Positions 1 through 13,400 of a stretch of 64,000 nucleotides of DNA are shown piece by piece; the stretch's first letter is position 1; every line of letters begins with the position of its first letter. The stretch comes from Theobroma cacao. Taxonomy: Eukaryota > Streptophyta > Magnoliopsida > Malvales > Malvaceae. The DNA is taken from assembly GCF_000208745.1 (NCBI RefSeq), contig NC_030857.1:5263909-5327908 (forward strand). Direction: 5' to 3'. The notes beneath the pieces are model-generated. The model searched no databases, had not been told where the DNA came from, and was given only the letters and a program-made list of their open reading frames with translations. The translations under genes were made by a program, and so were the position numbers.

Positions 1-173
1 ATGAACAAAGCATAAAAGGAGCCTTGATAAATACTTTTGTTTGACTTTGAAATTCTTAGGCTAGTTTTGGAAGGGAAGTAGGAAACGATTTGGTCTTTAA
101 AAATTAATTAAGATACTAACATGTCTAGCCTAAGTATATATACCTGTATATATTAATATACTTTAATTTAATT

Positions 174-219
<46 letters not shown>

Positions 220-225
220 NTTTAT

Positions 226-272
<47 letters not shown>

Positions 273-3200
273 TATCAAGAAAAAAAAATGGGAATATTTG
301 AGAATTAAGAAAGGAGGACTTGGTTTTCCCCGTTAAGGATGCACCTAAATGTTTGTACATCATCAAGGCAAAGATGCATGCTTGAACCCAACTTCTGGCT
401 CTTAAAAACATCAAAAACTTTTAGTACATCTTCATGATATATTATTTCAACATAAGCTAACTGACAGGGAAAAATCTAGGGAAATCATCATTGATTAAAT
501 TTAATAACATGGATGAAAATTAAATTGCAACCAACAAGGTAGCTAGCTGTTTTGTTAGGAAAAGACAAACTAGGATATTTTGACCTAGGGTTTGTGCATG
601 GTTGGAATAGAAGTTGGTGCAGCAAACACCCAAATCAACACCAGTTTTTTTTTTTTTTCTGAAAATAAGTCATAAGACATTCTTCACACGATAATTAGTT
701 CAATTGCATTTGTTGCTGGCTTTGTCTTCATCTTTGTGTTCTGTTGCAGAATTTTCTTTTCTTTGATATCCTTTTGGTTTTTTTTAAACGTTTAAAAAAA
801 AAAAAAAACTAAAAAAGGAGAAGGTTATCCTGTAGCACAAGCCACTGCTTTCTTTTTTAAAAAAATGTTTTGTTGAAGAAATAAAAGCTACCAACCCAAA
901 CCAGTTTATAGGTTCCTCAAACTTAGAGAAAACCAAATTTAGACAGCATGAGAATCAGTCACCAGAAATTGTATCTTTGCATTTGTAATCATTCAACGAA
1001 AGGCAAATAGTATATGAACATGGCAAAAGTCCACCAAAAACCTGAAAAAGTGAGTCTCATATGTGAACTGAATCTTCCTACTATTCAATTATCTAGTTTC
1101 ACATAATTGCATTTTCTTTTCACTTGGTTACAATTGGGTATGTAAACAAAGAACATATCCTATACAGATTTCCATTTTTTGGGGGGAAAAACAATGACCA
1201 CTGAGCTAATTATATCCACAGAAATTTAGACTTGCAATGTCTATTGGTTATTCCTGGGATATTTTGGAGATTGCATTAATTTCTTGGCTCTTACTTGTGC
1301 AAGATTGGGAACTTACCTTATTTCATAAGCTAAGCTCTTTCAAACCTAAACTCTTCTTTTATTTGTCAATGTAGTTAGTGTCAATGTCAATTGCCAACAG
1401 CTACAAGAGTGATAGAGACCATTTGTGGCTATATAAATTTCCCTTTCCACACAAAACCTTACACTGCAAAAGAGGAACTCCATCATTTTCCCTTCTCTCC
1501 TTCAAATTAGTTAGTAAAACATTCAGACTTTTTCATACACAGAGAATAGTAATAGAGAATTTGGTCCTTCAACCAAGGTTCCTTGTCGGGTGGACCAGAG
1601 TGTGATTTGAATAAATAAAGCTGTGATGTCATATAAAATCAAAGCTTTTAAAATTTTCAGCTTTAATATATGATCTACGACGTTTTCAAGTGTCAGCTAA
1701 ACAAACTGATTTGCTTGCTTCAGCAGGTTTCCAACCAATGCATCTAAAACCTGACGTCCTGTCCATCAACTTGTTTGGCCTTAATAGCCACGTTCATGAT
1801 CTCAATATCTGCATACCTACACATCAGGCAAAAGATCTGCTCCTACTTTTTATTTGTAAGTAAAAGTTTTCCTCACTTTAGTTGAATTCAACCCTGAATA
1901 TATATACAGTCGACAGTTTCTGTTTTCTCTTCCTCTCTTTCTGTAATTTCTTCCAAATTCTTAAAGCCACGTTACCCTCCCTGTAATCCACATTAAAAAA
2001 CTTATGAGGATGGCTTATCGATTAAGCTTGTCTCTAGGAATTGAGAAAGTATATAGGAACAGTTGGAAACCCATTTCAGAAAACTTGTGTGCTTAAATTC
2101 CTAATGGATAACCTAATCATGACCATGGAATAGATAGAAGAAATAGCAAGAAATCTAGTTTACTTTAAGTTAGCCTGTGGGAACAGCCCTGGTCTCCAGG
2201 GTCTCTATACCCATTTATAATTTAATCATAAACCTAATGACTTTGGTTCTTCCAGAAGCTAACCTAATTCATTGTGTATACTGTATATACATACACATGT
2301 ACAATGTTAGATGCTTGATTCAGATTTGTAAGCACATAATATAATATTAATTCTTCTTTGTAAAAGAAAAATGAAAATTAATTTACAGTATACATTTATG
2401 AGGGGTTAGCTAGACTCTGCTCCTATGCCTGAAAACTATAATACTATCAAATTGTCAGTATTTCCAAGTGTTATTTCCATACTAAAATAAACTTAGCTAA
2501 CTTTGAATTTCCTTGCAGCTAAGCAAGGGAGAAATCAACTCCAAATGTCTGGTAAGACTTGGAATAAACAAAATTAAAACAGGTAACTAAATTGGAGCCC
2601 GCAGAATAGAATAAAACAATATATTACACACCTGACCCACGTGAATGTTACTCAACAAGAATACTTCTGACCAGACAGGTTTCACCTCTACCATTCTATA
2701 CAATCCAAAATCCTAACAACACTCTAGAAAGAAGTTTGAGGAGAAGTATATAGATTTCAGTATATCCTAATTTTTGCATTGTTATCAATTATGAAGCGAT
2801 GATCAGTGCTTTGTCACCACAGGAACTATTATAGAACATAATAACATTCTGGCTCAGATCTTTAGTTCTTGTTCTCCATAGAATGAGGGCGCGCAAAACG
2901 AATTTGATAATCAAGATTTCTAAGATTTTCACTGGAGATGCATATAATAAGTTGCAGTCTCCTTCATTCATATGAGACAAGCCGATACTGTCAACTTTTG
3001 CCCAACTAGTGCATACCAAACTATAAGGGATTTTAAATATGTTATGAAAATGTCATGGAAATTGTATATCATGTGAAGCCAGTTGGTTTATTTTATGCTT
3101 AACTATGATTAAAAACGTTCTTAGTAGTTGATGCCAGTAGCTTGGAGTTTCAGCCATGCACTTACTGTCTCTTACATCTTGACTCCTGCTGGTATTGACT

Positions 3201-5973
3201 TCAGAAACAGAGCTCAGGCTAAGAAGGGAGAGTGAAAGAGATTTATTTATTTATTTATTTTTTTCTGATGGAAGAGTGAAATAGATAGTTAATCGAACCA
3301 ACTAATATCAAACAATTCACTCAACATCACTCATTTATAGCACAATCTGACTGGTTACCAGTCCAATCTGAACTTCAACAAATTTGAAGTTAAACAGATT
3401 GTGGGATGTATGTTGCAATATTTATAGTACAAGTGATTCATGGTGAAGTATAATAGTATTCTAATGCTAATCCTTGGTTGAATTCATCCTTCATCTTTTT
3501 GCGAAGAAGCCGGCTGCAATCACCTTACAAGATCCTTAATGATCTAAACTAAAATGATGCACCGGCTCTTCGAGTCATGGGGTGATTGAACAAGTTAACA
3601 TGTCTGCTCCTTTCTATCACCAGCTCCAAAAGTGAATTCACCAAAGAGGTGTAGTAGTATAAAGTGGCTAAACATAGTGGAGTCCCCTCATCAACATGAC
3701 TACATGATGATGCAGTAATATTTTTGTTAAACATGCATATCTACATATTCATATAAAATTTGTGGCAAAAGAAAAAAATAGTGCATATATATATATACAC
3801 TTGAATGAAATTTCATCATGATTCAATAATCAATTGAACAAAAAGTAATAAGACATGAAATCCATTGAAAAATTGCTTCTCAAAGTCAACTAGGTAAAGG
3901 TGAAAAAAAGGTCAACTTTCTAGCTCAAGTTGAAGTCAATAACTAGCTAGTATGGGTTGTAATTTACTCGGATGATGAGATTAAATTATTTTACATTACC
4001 AAACACTTGAAAATAGAAATATATATATATATATATATTCCAAAGTATCTCAGTGAATATTTTCTTCTGCAGTGGTTAACCTAATCTTCATTTATCATAT
4101 AAGCAACTAGCAGTAGGATGTTTATATTGGGTATGATTCTTAATCATGATAGTTTTTAAAGGGCAACAATGTATCGATTTCGATGTACCATTTGTAATCA
4201 ATAGTCATGAACCTGAGTGTTTCTTTCCAAAATCCAAGTTCCGCTCAATCGCACCTGCAACATCAAGCAACCAAAGAAAGGAAACTGCAGAGAACAAACA
4301 AAATTGCCTAGCCATCTCTTTCCCACTTAGGTAATTGATTGAGGCATCTAACAAAATAGCCACCACATGTCAGCTCATATTTGTCAATTTTCTAGCAATT
4401 TGTTCTTTTTTGAAGGATTAAACTAAATCATAGCATACATAGCAATAAAAGATGTGGCGAAGTATCAAAATTTATTTTCCTTTTTTTTTCAGTTTTTGGT
4501 TATTGAAACTAATGATTCAACCTTGGAAGAGATCGCTTGCATAATCTTAATAAAAAGAAATGGCATTAGATATGATCTTGGAGAATCTATGGACCAACTC
4601 TTCCCTTCTTTATAAAATCACTGTCCCAAGTCCCATTCTGAAAAATTATCAACTAGTTTCTTGGAAACGTGCTGCAAATATTTGAATTTTCATAATCCCA
4701 TTTTATTTCTTAAGGAGTGTTAACAAGCTCCTCTCACCTATGTTTTTCTTTATTTATTTATATATTCCTTTTTCTTTAGTGTTGACTAGGCTGAAACAGA
4801 GGTAACGGGTACTGCTTCTAGGTCGGCCAGGTTTCGGTAAGTGGGCTCAAGCCCAACTTCTCCTTCTGCCAAAAATCAAGTGGATTTAGTGAGGCCTGTG
4901 ATCCGCTGCAATGACTCTTTTGATTTGCCATCGTATTTCCCTCTTTCCATAAATTCTCTTTTGAAGGGACCCTAGTCCAGTCCAGTCTAGCCCAGCCCAG
5001 CCTAGTTTTCCACAACGTCAATCCAGAACCCAAATGGCTAGCCAGGTTGAACCATTGACCCGTTGAAGGGTCCGGGTGAAATTACAACATTAATATAATA
5101 TGTTGCAGCCAGTGTCTTACAAGAAGCAGGCATTTTGGGTTTTGATAATGGAAAACAAAGGTCAGAAGTCAGTTCTTTTAAGGGTATGCACACACAAATT
5201 TCTCGTTAAAATTTTAAGTCCATGTAATTGCATGTAATTGATTTATAATTTTTTTTCTTCTACAAAATTGACGAGCAAGTATGACATTATAGTTTAGATA
5301 GTAGAAAACTTGTAGTTTAGTTTCACCAAAAACAAAATTGCGGTCCAGAACATCAACATATAATGACGTAAAATTAAAATAGGTCTAAGATATGATTTGA
5401 GCTTAAAAGAATACCACTAGCTCTTTGTCATACATTGTGCATCCTAATCTTTTAAGAAAAATATAAGGGTTTAAGACTCCTTTACTTAAAAGCATTTCAT
5501 ATTTGTTTTCAAATTACCCCTTTAAATCTGTTCACACCAGTAATTTAGAAGGTTAAAGTAGTCTCTCGAAGTGGGTCTCACTTGGAATTTAAGTTGGCTC
5601 GATCATCGCCCCATTTGAACAGGAAACGGTGCATGGCAATGCAAACACGTCTTTCTCGCCAACACACGTGCCACGTTAGAGTTGGAGAAATTTTGAGAAA
5701 CACTCCATCAAAAATGCCAAATTAAATGATCAACAAACATTTAAAGAAGCGAAGGAACCGTTGAGACGATAGGGCATTAAAAGCAGTTTAGTTTGCTGAC
5801 GACTTAACATTAATTTCCGTAAAACACCCAAATAGAACTCTTTCTTCCTCATTTTTAATTCAGTGCCGCCCATTCACATCTCCATACTCTTTCTGCTTCC
5901 TCCTCTTCAGCATCTTTAGGCTTTAAGCTATAAGGTACAGGTAGCTGTCATCTGTTTTTTCTTCGGATTTGAA
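1..5973. other. Gene-poor 5' flank, no gene recognised
   Basis: No open frame here longer than about 75 residues resembles a known family on either strand. The stretch holds a (TA)n tract near 178-269, a TTTA-type tract near 3241-3262, a short (TA)n at 4020-4039 and pyrimidine-rich short repeats around 4972-5006. A G-box (CACGTG) at 5665-5670 lies about 300 bases upstream of the next gene and could belong to its promoter. I see nothing else that supports a gene. Confidence 0.5.
178..269. repeat. (TA)n microsatellite with an undetermined base
   Basis: A nearly pure TA tract is interrupted by one N at 220 and a short TTTATTATTA stretch. The N probably marks a place where assembly could not resolve the repeat, so its true length is uncertain. 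Confidence 0.95.
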
Positions 5974-7270
5974 ATGGCGAACGATGTTGCTTTAAGGTCA
6001 GCTATAGTATGGCTAGCGGTGATCATAGTCTTAGTAGGGGTACGCACGTTATCTTTGAAGAAAATGATGATAACTTATGCGTTTGGGATGGTTGGGATTG
6101 CTGGGATACTTTTGCCTGACTGGGATTTCTTCGATCGTGACTTTTCTCGGTGGTGTTATCCGGTTACTGCTGAAGAAAGAGCTGCTCTTCTTGCTCGAAG
6201 ATCTGGGTTAATAAAAAGGTTAATAATCAATATCTCTTTTCTTTTCTTCTTGTTATTCCCTCATCGATACGAGTTTAGCGTTTTCAATTTTCTTCTTCCT
6301 CCCCTGTTTTGCATATATAGGCTATAAGATGCTTTACTTTTCTTCCTACCTAAAGTACCGTTCTGGTTTCGGAAAGAACAGAAAAATCAGGTGGATGATG
6401 AAACGTTGTTGTACTGTAGGTTCTGTTTAGGTTTAGTTTCACATGGCAGTTGAGTTAATAAAACTGTAGTTTAATTAGGTTACTATTATTAGCACTTAAA
6501 ATCACTATGATGAATTTCAGTTTTCTTCCTATGATCATTAATTTACCATGACACCCCAAATCAGAAGCCGAGGGAGGGGGTTAATAGGGGCTCCCACCCA
6601 AAAAGTTTCAGAAATTTATAATTTTCTTGTTTGGTTTTAAAATTTTATAATTTTACTCCTATTGTTTAAAAAATTTTATAATTTTACCTTCCAAATATTA
6701 AACTTCTTATTTTTGCCTTTTCAAACATGAAATCCTGATTTCCCAAATAAACCCTTATTCCATTTCCATTAAGCTCAAGTATTATTAATTGGGGTTGGTT
6801 GGAGGATTATGAACTCCTTAATTGAATCGGTTGGCGTAAGGCTGTAATCACTTCAAGGCTGGGCGGTGGACTGGCCTAGTGTTTGCCGGTGTATGACTGG
6901 ATGTCATGTATTAATCATCAATCCTACAGTGTGTACTGTAATGGCTTCATAAATGTATGAACTATATTCAAAGCACGTCTCTGGCTTGTTCATGTGGTAT
7001 TGGGATATCTTGCAAAGCTGCAGTGGTTTCGTTCAGTACCCTTACCTGTCTCTGGAGTCTGGACCTCCCAAATAAAAGCGTCTTGGCTCGACTTTGGAGC
7101 AAATAATGGAGTTGGAATTTACCATTTATCAGTACTTTAGGAGAGGATAGGTTTTTCTTAAAGTTGGTTTTCTGTGCTGCAGGTGTCGGATCTACCCCAT
7201 GAGAGTGATTATTTACACCACAATTTACGGCTTTGGTCTGTACAAGTGGTGGACTTTCATATCAAGTTAA
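5974..7270 (+). CDS. Signal peptidase complex 12-kDa subunit (SPC12/DTM1-like)
   Basis: There are two exons, 5974-6218 and 7183-7270, joined across a GT-AG intron of 964 bases (AAAAG|GTTAAT ... CTGCAG|GTGTC), giving 110 residues. The protein starts MANDVALRS. It has a hydrophobic segment at about residues 9-27, a second at about 31-48, the motif LLPDWDFFDRDFSRW, and an aromatic hydrophobic tail (IIYTTIYGFGLYKWW). This order matches plant SPC12-like proteins, including rice DTM1, as I remember them. Such proteins sit in the ER membrane with the signal peptidase complex; rice DTM1 is needed for tapetum and meiocyte development. Reading through the intron would give a different C-terminus, but the spliced form keeps the family-like tail. 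The family call is fairly firm; equivalence to DTM1 itself is inference. Confidence 0.78.
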
Positions 7271-9089
7271 TTATCAAGGAACTCTGCCAGATGACCCTTT
7301 TTCCCAGCTGAGTTTTGGGATGATCAGCGTTTGCTCAAAATTCTTTTGGATTGTTGAATCTGCGCCTTTAGGAGTTGTTTCTCGGTTCGGTTCATATATA
7401 TGTACAATTTGCGACTGCTGAAGATATATATGGCTCGATTATTCTCCTAATCGTGCCATCATAGAAACTATTTTTCCATTTTTTGGTGAAGGAAATGTGC
7501 CATTCATGTAGTGACCAACTATTTTTCCATTCTCTATAGTCTTTAGAGATTTCTTTTATTGAAAGCAATTTTTGTAAAGCTACTAGAAACAAATATGATC
7601 TCATCGTATTAAATATAAATGTCTAAACGGTAATTATAAGTTGTAATTTTTTGGACGGGAAGCTTGTCAGTGTCAACGGCAGAAGCTAGTTAGACCTGTA
7701 TGCAACACAACCTTATATTTAAAATATTATCAATAATTATGTGATCATCACACGACTTTCAGTATTCACAATGATAAATTCTTTTAAAGCGTGCTTGGTT
7801 GGGAAATGGAGTAATCATTCCCCTCATTTTTAAACTCTCTTTAATCAATTGTTAGTCATTCTTGAATAAACGTAAATAGTTATTTTCAAAAAGGTCTTGA
7901 TAACAATTATTTTAAAAATGGAGAATAGCTAAAAAATTTTGTTAGATAAAATTACTTTAAATAAATTTAAAAATTACATCATAGTATAAATTTTCTTGAA
8001 TTTTCACATTTTCTCTTTTTATCCATCTTCCACCTCTTTCCTTCTCTCTAAAGAAGGTGATAGTGACACCATGTCTGTTGCGAAAAACATTAATTGGCAT
8101 TCTTTCTCCATATTCGATCTTAGAAAGCGTCAATCTAGTGCTCCCTAATTAGATCCAATCACAGGAAGCATCGATTTGGTGCTCTAGCAACTAAATCTAA
8201 CCACAAGGAGTGCTAGATCCATGTTTCATTACACTAGCCAAATCTTTGATGGTGAGAGAAAAGAATGAAATACTAAAATGAAAAAAAGAGGTTAAAAATT
8301 AATATTTTATTTTATAAAATTAAATTTTAATTTTAATTTTAATTATAAAAAATAATTTAATAATAAAGTTTTAATATTTCAAAATTAAAAATAAAAGTTT
8401 AAAATAAAATAATTAAATATAATAAGAAATAGATATTTTTGTTATTTATCACTTATTACTTGATTATTTCTAGAATTATTCTTGTCAATTAAATATTAAA
8501 ATAAGTTATTATAACAATTTATATCCTATTCTATTCTTATGGGTTATAAATTAAATTATATAATAATTATTTCTTTCTTATTCTATTATCGTAGAATAAT
8601 TATTCCATTCTCTTTATTTTATTTTGCAAAAGTTGGATTGGTATTGACTATAACATCACCTTCCACCTAGGTCAAGTTTCTCTAGAAAAATAGTTATTTC
8701 ATTATTACTCTATTTCATTTTGCAAATCAAATATACTTTTAGTATTTTTATATTTCTATTTAATATTAAAAAATTGGTCAATAAAAAATTAGTGTACTAT
8801 GGGCTAGGCTTAGTTTCTAAAGTTGGGCTGGTGTTGACTACAAGACCACCTTCGACCTAGGCCGGGCTTAAGAACTAGGGCTTATGTTAACACCACAAAA
8901 CATATGAAATTACTATATTGCCCCCAAAATTTTAGCAGTACGACGAGGACATATTCGTCCTTCCACGAAAACCCCTACAAACAAGCCAAGCATCAACCAG
9001 GCTGCTACTCCATTTGACACAGGAGCCGAAAGAAAGAAGCAAAGAAACAGAAAGAAGCGAAAGGGAAAGACAGAAAATAAAGGAACGAG
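7271..9089. other. Intergenic region with AT-rich repeats
   Basis: No gene is visible. At about 7790-7830 there is a 'cttggttgggaaatggag' type end typical of plant non-autonomous DNA transposons, followed by very AT-rich sequence to about 8640; I could not define a matching second end. A segment of roughly 50 bases at 8632-8680 is repeated, diverged, in direct orientation at 8822-8872 (both contain a GACTA..A..CACCTTC.ACCTAGG core). The last 150 bases are the probable promoter and leader of the TRM112 gene. Confidence 0.4.
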
Positions 9090-9464
9090 ATGAGGTTGCT
9101 AACTCACAACATGTTGTCGTCAAACATCAAGGGGGTAACTAACGGCTTCCCTCTTAGAATCGAAGTGGAGAAAGTGGTGGAGAAGCAAGTCGAGATCAAC
9201 CACGATTTCCTCAGGAACATATTTCCGAAGATCGATTGGAAAGCGTTTTTCGACGCTTCCAGAGTCATGGGCTACGCCGAGCTTCCCGAGGAGGCACCTG
9301 AGCCGTTGGTGTTAGAATCGGACCTGGAGTTCTTGAGAAAGTTCCATCATGCACTCTTGGAGCTCCATCTTGAGGAAGGTGCTCTTGTTTGCCCCGAGAC
9401 GGGCAGAAAGTTTCCGGTTAACAAGGGAATTCCTAACATGCTTCTACATGAGGATGAGGTTTGA
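9090..9464 (+). CDS. TRM112: TRM112-like methyltransferase activator subunit
   Basis: This is an intronless frame of 124 residues. It begins MRLLTHNMLSSNIKGV and carries the family's other hallmarks: the middle stretch FPKIDWKAFFDA, and the C-terminal zinc-ribbon-derived part with LVCPETGRKFPVNKGIPNML. TRM112 is a small obligate partner that stabilises and activates several methyltransferases acting on tRNA, rRNA and release factors; in Arabidopsis it is known as SMO2 and affects organ growth. Length and both ends match the family (about 120-126 residues). The N-terminal zinc-binding cysteines of yeast Trm112 are absent, as in the human protein as I remember it. Acts in cytosol and nucleus. 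Confidence is high. Confidence 0.93.
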   Translation: MRLLTHNMLSSNIKGVTNGFPLRIEVEKVVEKQVEINHDFLRNIFPKIDWKAFFDASRVMGYAELPEEAPEPLVLESDLEFLRKFHHALLELHLEEGALVCPETGRKFPVNKGIPNMLLHEDEV

Positions 9465-10412
9465 GAAATGGTCCCTGATACGGCTGCCTGGGTTTTCATT
9501 TGGGCTTTTATTTTTCTTTTCTTTTCCTTTTTTCTCCGTTCAGTCTTTCTTTGGGGAATGATATGTTGTTTGTTTAACTATAGGATTGAAGATTGATTCG
9601 AAAAAATGAGCTTTCAATCTATGATTGATGACTGCTGGCAATGAGATTAAAAGCTGTTAAAAAAATATTGTAATCGCTCCCATGTCTTTTTTAGATGAAT
9701 TTGTAGAGGTTGGAAATTGTTGGAAAATGAAAATTGAACTCGAGACAGAAATTTCTTGACTAAGTTTATCCTAAACTTTCAAGCATAACTTCACCCGTAG
9801 TATTAATTCCTTTGATCTCACATTTTTGCGTTTATTATCCTATCATTTCCAAGGAGAAGCAAACATTTCACTTATCCTTTCCTAAATGCAGAAGTAATAG
9901 GTAAAGCAGGAAATAAAGTAGAAAATTCCATTTCCTAATGACATTAGAATAACAGGCGCTGGCTGGAAAGAAGCTTGTGAAGAACTAGTATCGGGAATCA
10001 TTACTGATAGATGTACCCCCGTTGTTTTGGATGTAATAATGTAGACTTTAGAACCTGAACCTTCGATGAAATTGAACTTAAACAGCGATTCTGATCTCAA
10101 TCTCGTGGAATTACCTTGACATCTCAAACTTGAAACCCAAGAGAGCTTTCGCTGAAAAACGAATCATGAATTTGACGGAACCTATTCAGATAAAGTATTG
10201 TTTTCACTTTTGTTACTGTCAAAAATTACTCAACAGACTATCAACACTAGAATAGATAACTCAGCAGGATATAATTTACCACCTGCGTTGCTATTTGCTA
10301 CAGGCACCTCGGTACTCCCAGCCCTGTTGGTGCAAACAAATACAATTCATCATTCATGAGAAGAGAATACTCAGCTCTAGAGTCGCCTCAACCCCAAATC
10401 CCTGCAATCTGC
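9465..10412. other. Spacer between convergent genes
   Basis: This stretch lies between the TRM112 gene (+) and the TMEM135-like gene (-), so it must hold the 3' untranslated parts and polyadenylation regions of both. No further coding signal was recognised. Confidence 0.5.
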
Positions 10413-13400
10413 TCAACTGTTTTTGCAGCGAGGGGTTTCACATGGGGGAGGAGGCACACCAAAGACCCAATCAAGAACATTTAGGTACTTTGAGCGGAAC
10501 ACGTCCCTCTCCTGTGCGTAGCAATGCATTATGATAGCGGTTGACAAGCTAAAAATTACCACATCAGCTCTCTTCAGATTCTTTGACCGTGGCAAATACC
10601 CAACATCAGCCATGCATGTAAAGAAGCTCTCTATGGCTCGTGCAAGGCAGTAGAGTGATATCTCAATCCGCCTACTTTTCTTCTCAATAGCCAAGGCCAG
10701 ACCCGTTGGAAACTGCCCAATAACGCATCCTACATTAGAAAGAAAAAGGAAAAAACACCTTGGCCTACAACTCACATGATAAATTGGAAAGAATCCTTTA
10801 CCGTTCCCATTGCTACCATTGGTATGTTACATTTTCTGAAAATCCTAAACAGCATGCAAGTCCACATCCTGTTGAAAAATGAATGGTGGTTAAATCAATG
10901 ACAAAGGTCAATATTAGCAATATGTACAAGTTGGATTTGTGATTAACTTTATGCAAAGTGGAAAGCATCATAAGAAAAAAAAAAAGAAAAGCAAATTATG
11001 CCATCACTCATCTTACCCCCTATGAAGAAGCCTATACAGGTATTCAATGTGTATACATATGTTGACTCTCCTGCTTGATATAGCTCATGGTTTCGTAAAA
11101 TACAGTACAGGAGAGACAAAGAAAGCATCTCACTATTTTCATATACACATCTTACCATTCTTGTCTTGTTTAATGACATTGTAACCTTTCTCAACTAGGT
11201 GTCTCTTCCAATATATATCAGTTCCTCATTTGCTATTGAACTATAAAACATCTTCCGAAACCAATAACCATGCCATTTAATTTCACATTAAATATATTAG
11301 GCAAACCTATTATCCTATTCAAAGCCTACTTTAGCACATAAAGTCAGTAATTCTTAATGCCTTTCAACCATGTTCATGGCACCACAAACTTACACAACTT
11401 GACATATGACATCACCAGATACTGCACGCAAGTAGCAAAGCCAGTACAAATTTTCATAGTTATGCTTATTTCCTTCCAACTACCAAAATTCACTTTTAGA
11501 AGAACATCCCTCAATGTTTTGAATTTTGAGAACCACATTTTAATTATATTAGATGATTGATGTTCATAAAACTATACCAAATTGCTAAAATTATGACCAC
11601 GCGCAGTGATGCAGAAGTTGCAATTTAGAGTTTCCCCAGATTCCAAAGTTAGTTCAATATCATCATAAACTGACAATTTCATGAAGATTATGACCCTCTG
11701 TTTTTCTTATAAGTCTTTCACAGGAAATCATGATACACTTTGACTATCCTTGTCACAACCAACAATTCTCATGTCCGGACAATCAAAGTGGGCTTTGGAA
11801 CAAAAAGAAAAAGACATTCAAAGTGGACTGCCACAATAGAAGCATAGAACCACTAACGAAGCTAAGAACTCTGTATAAGCATAGAACCAACAAGTCTCAT
11901 GGCATGTGAATGTATGAAAATATGATTGCTCATCAAATAAAAGATTGTTGACCAGTATGAGATACTGATCTTCTTAAGTATAACAAAAGTAACAAAAAAA
12001 GGAAAAAGAAGGAAAGGTTGGATGAAATGACATATCACACCCTTAAGCATAGACTATAGGATATAGATCCTTTGTAATTTTGACCAACAATAACTAATGT
12101 TTTAATTACTTTAACCGCAACAGCAAATCTCAAAGACAATTACTTATCAAGAAAGGAAAACTAAAAAAGGGAGAGCTATAAATTAAAGTTGAAATGCATT
12201 AGGTATTACTAATCTTGGAGAACAAACAGACAATGCTATGAATACAATGAAACAGTAGAATGATAGAACACTAACCAAGCAGATGTGCAATAGACAGATA
12301 AAAATAAGCTTGATCTGGCAGTACCAACAAGACCCTTCCCTAATATTGTGTAAGGTCTGCATTAAGGTCAAAAAGAACTATGTCAGACAATAATGATTAC
12401 AAGGAGCATCTGGCGAGTGAAGAGAACCAACACTGATCTCAATTATTGCTGGAAAAGAGAGGGTGAAGGGGGGGGGTGCACAGAAACAAACCAAAAGACT
12501 AACACATGTTGAGTTGTCCTAAAGAAAGAAAAGGAACAAGTAACTGGAAGGTTTTCTCTGATGCTCAAATATTATGAGGTACTCAAAGCCAAAGTGGGCA
12601 TATAATTCTTTGTTCACCTAAAAATATATGAAGCAAACACTTGGCAAGCATGCCAAAAACCTATAGCATCCATGTGCAGCAACAAGCTCAATCACTCATC
12701 AACTTGTATAGGGGCATTTACCTACTCTATTAACCATAGAGGGCCCAAAGTAGGAAAAAATAATCTAAAAATCTAGAACATATTAAGTAAACAATTTCTT
12801 TTTTAAAATAATAATAACGATAAGTAGGCAAACTCTAAGTGAAAAATTTCACTAAATTTCAATTAAACAGTCTTCAAGAAAGAGAAAATAGTCTAACTGC
12901 ATCACCTTTTTAAGAGGCCTTGACGATGAACTATCAATGCAGGAATCAAATAAACCGGAAGATACACAGGTAATGCCCTTTTATATGCTTCAATAAGAAA
13001 GGAAACAACATGTTCGCCACATGATTGATTCCCATGTATCATCTGCAAATAGCTTGAGGATTTAAGAACAATTCTCAAAAGTAACAATATACTTTTGCCA
13101 GCAAACTTCAAGCAATAGTGGCTCGAGTGCTTGAATCAAAGTCTATGCTGAATTTTCTATGAACATCTGAGTAATTTAAACCAACAAAAAAGAAATGATT
13201 CATGCAAGAAAATCTATTGTATTATTCAGAAATCATGCATGTTGCTAAATGTGAGCACTCTAAGATCTTATTGCAAAGGAGAACAATTAAACCTAATACA
13301 GTGGTTAAACTACTGCAATTTCAACTATTTACATCCAAATAACTAATATTATTGGAAGAAAATATTGAATTGTGGATTGCAAATGAGATCTTATCGCAAG

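Noticed and set aside
7233..7421. A 62-residue frame overlapping exon 2 of the SPC12-like gene
   Set aside because: It is an out-of-frame reading of a real exon and its 3' untranslated region.
10713..10729. Alternative acceptor for the last TMEM135-like exon at GTAG|GATGCG
   Set aside because: It would add 17 bases and break the phase; the GGGCAG|TTTCC acceptor keeps FPTGLALAIEKK in frame.
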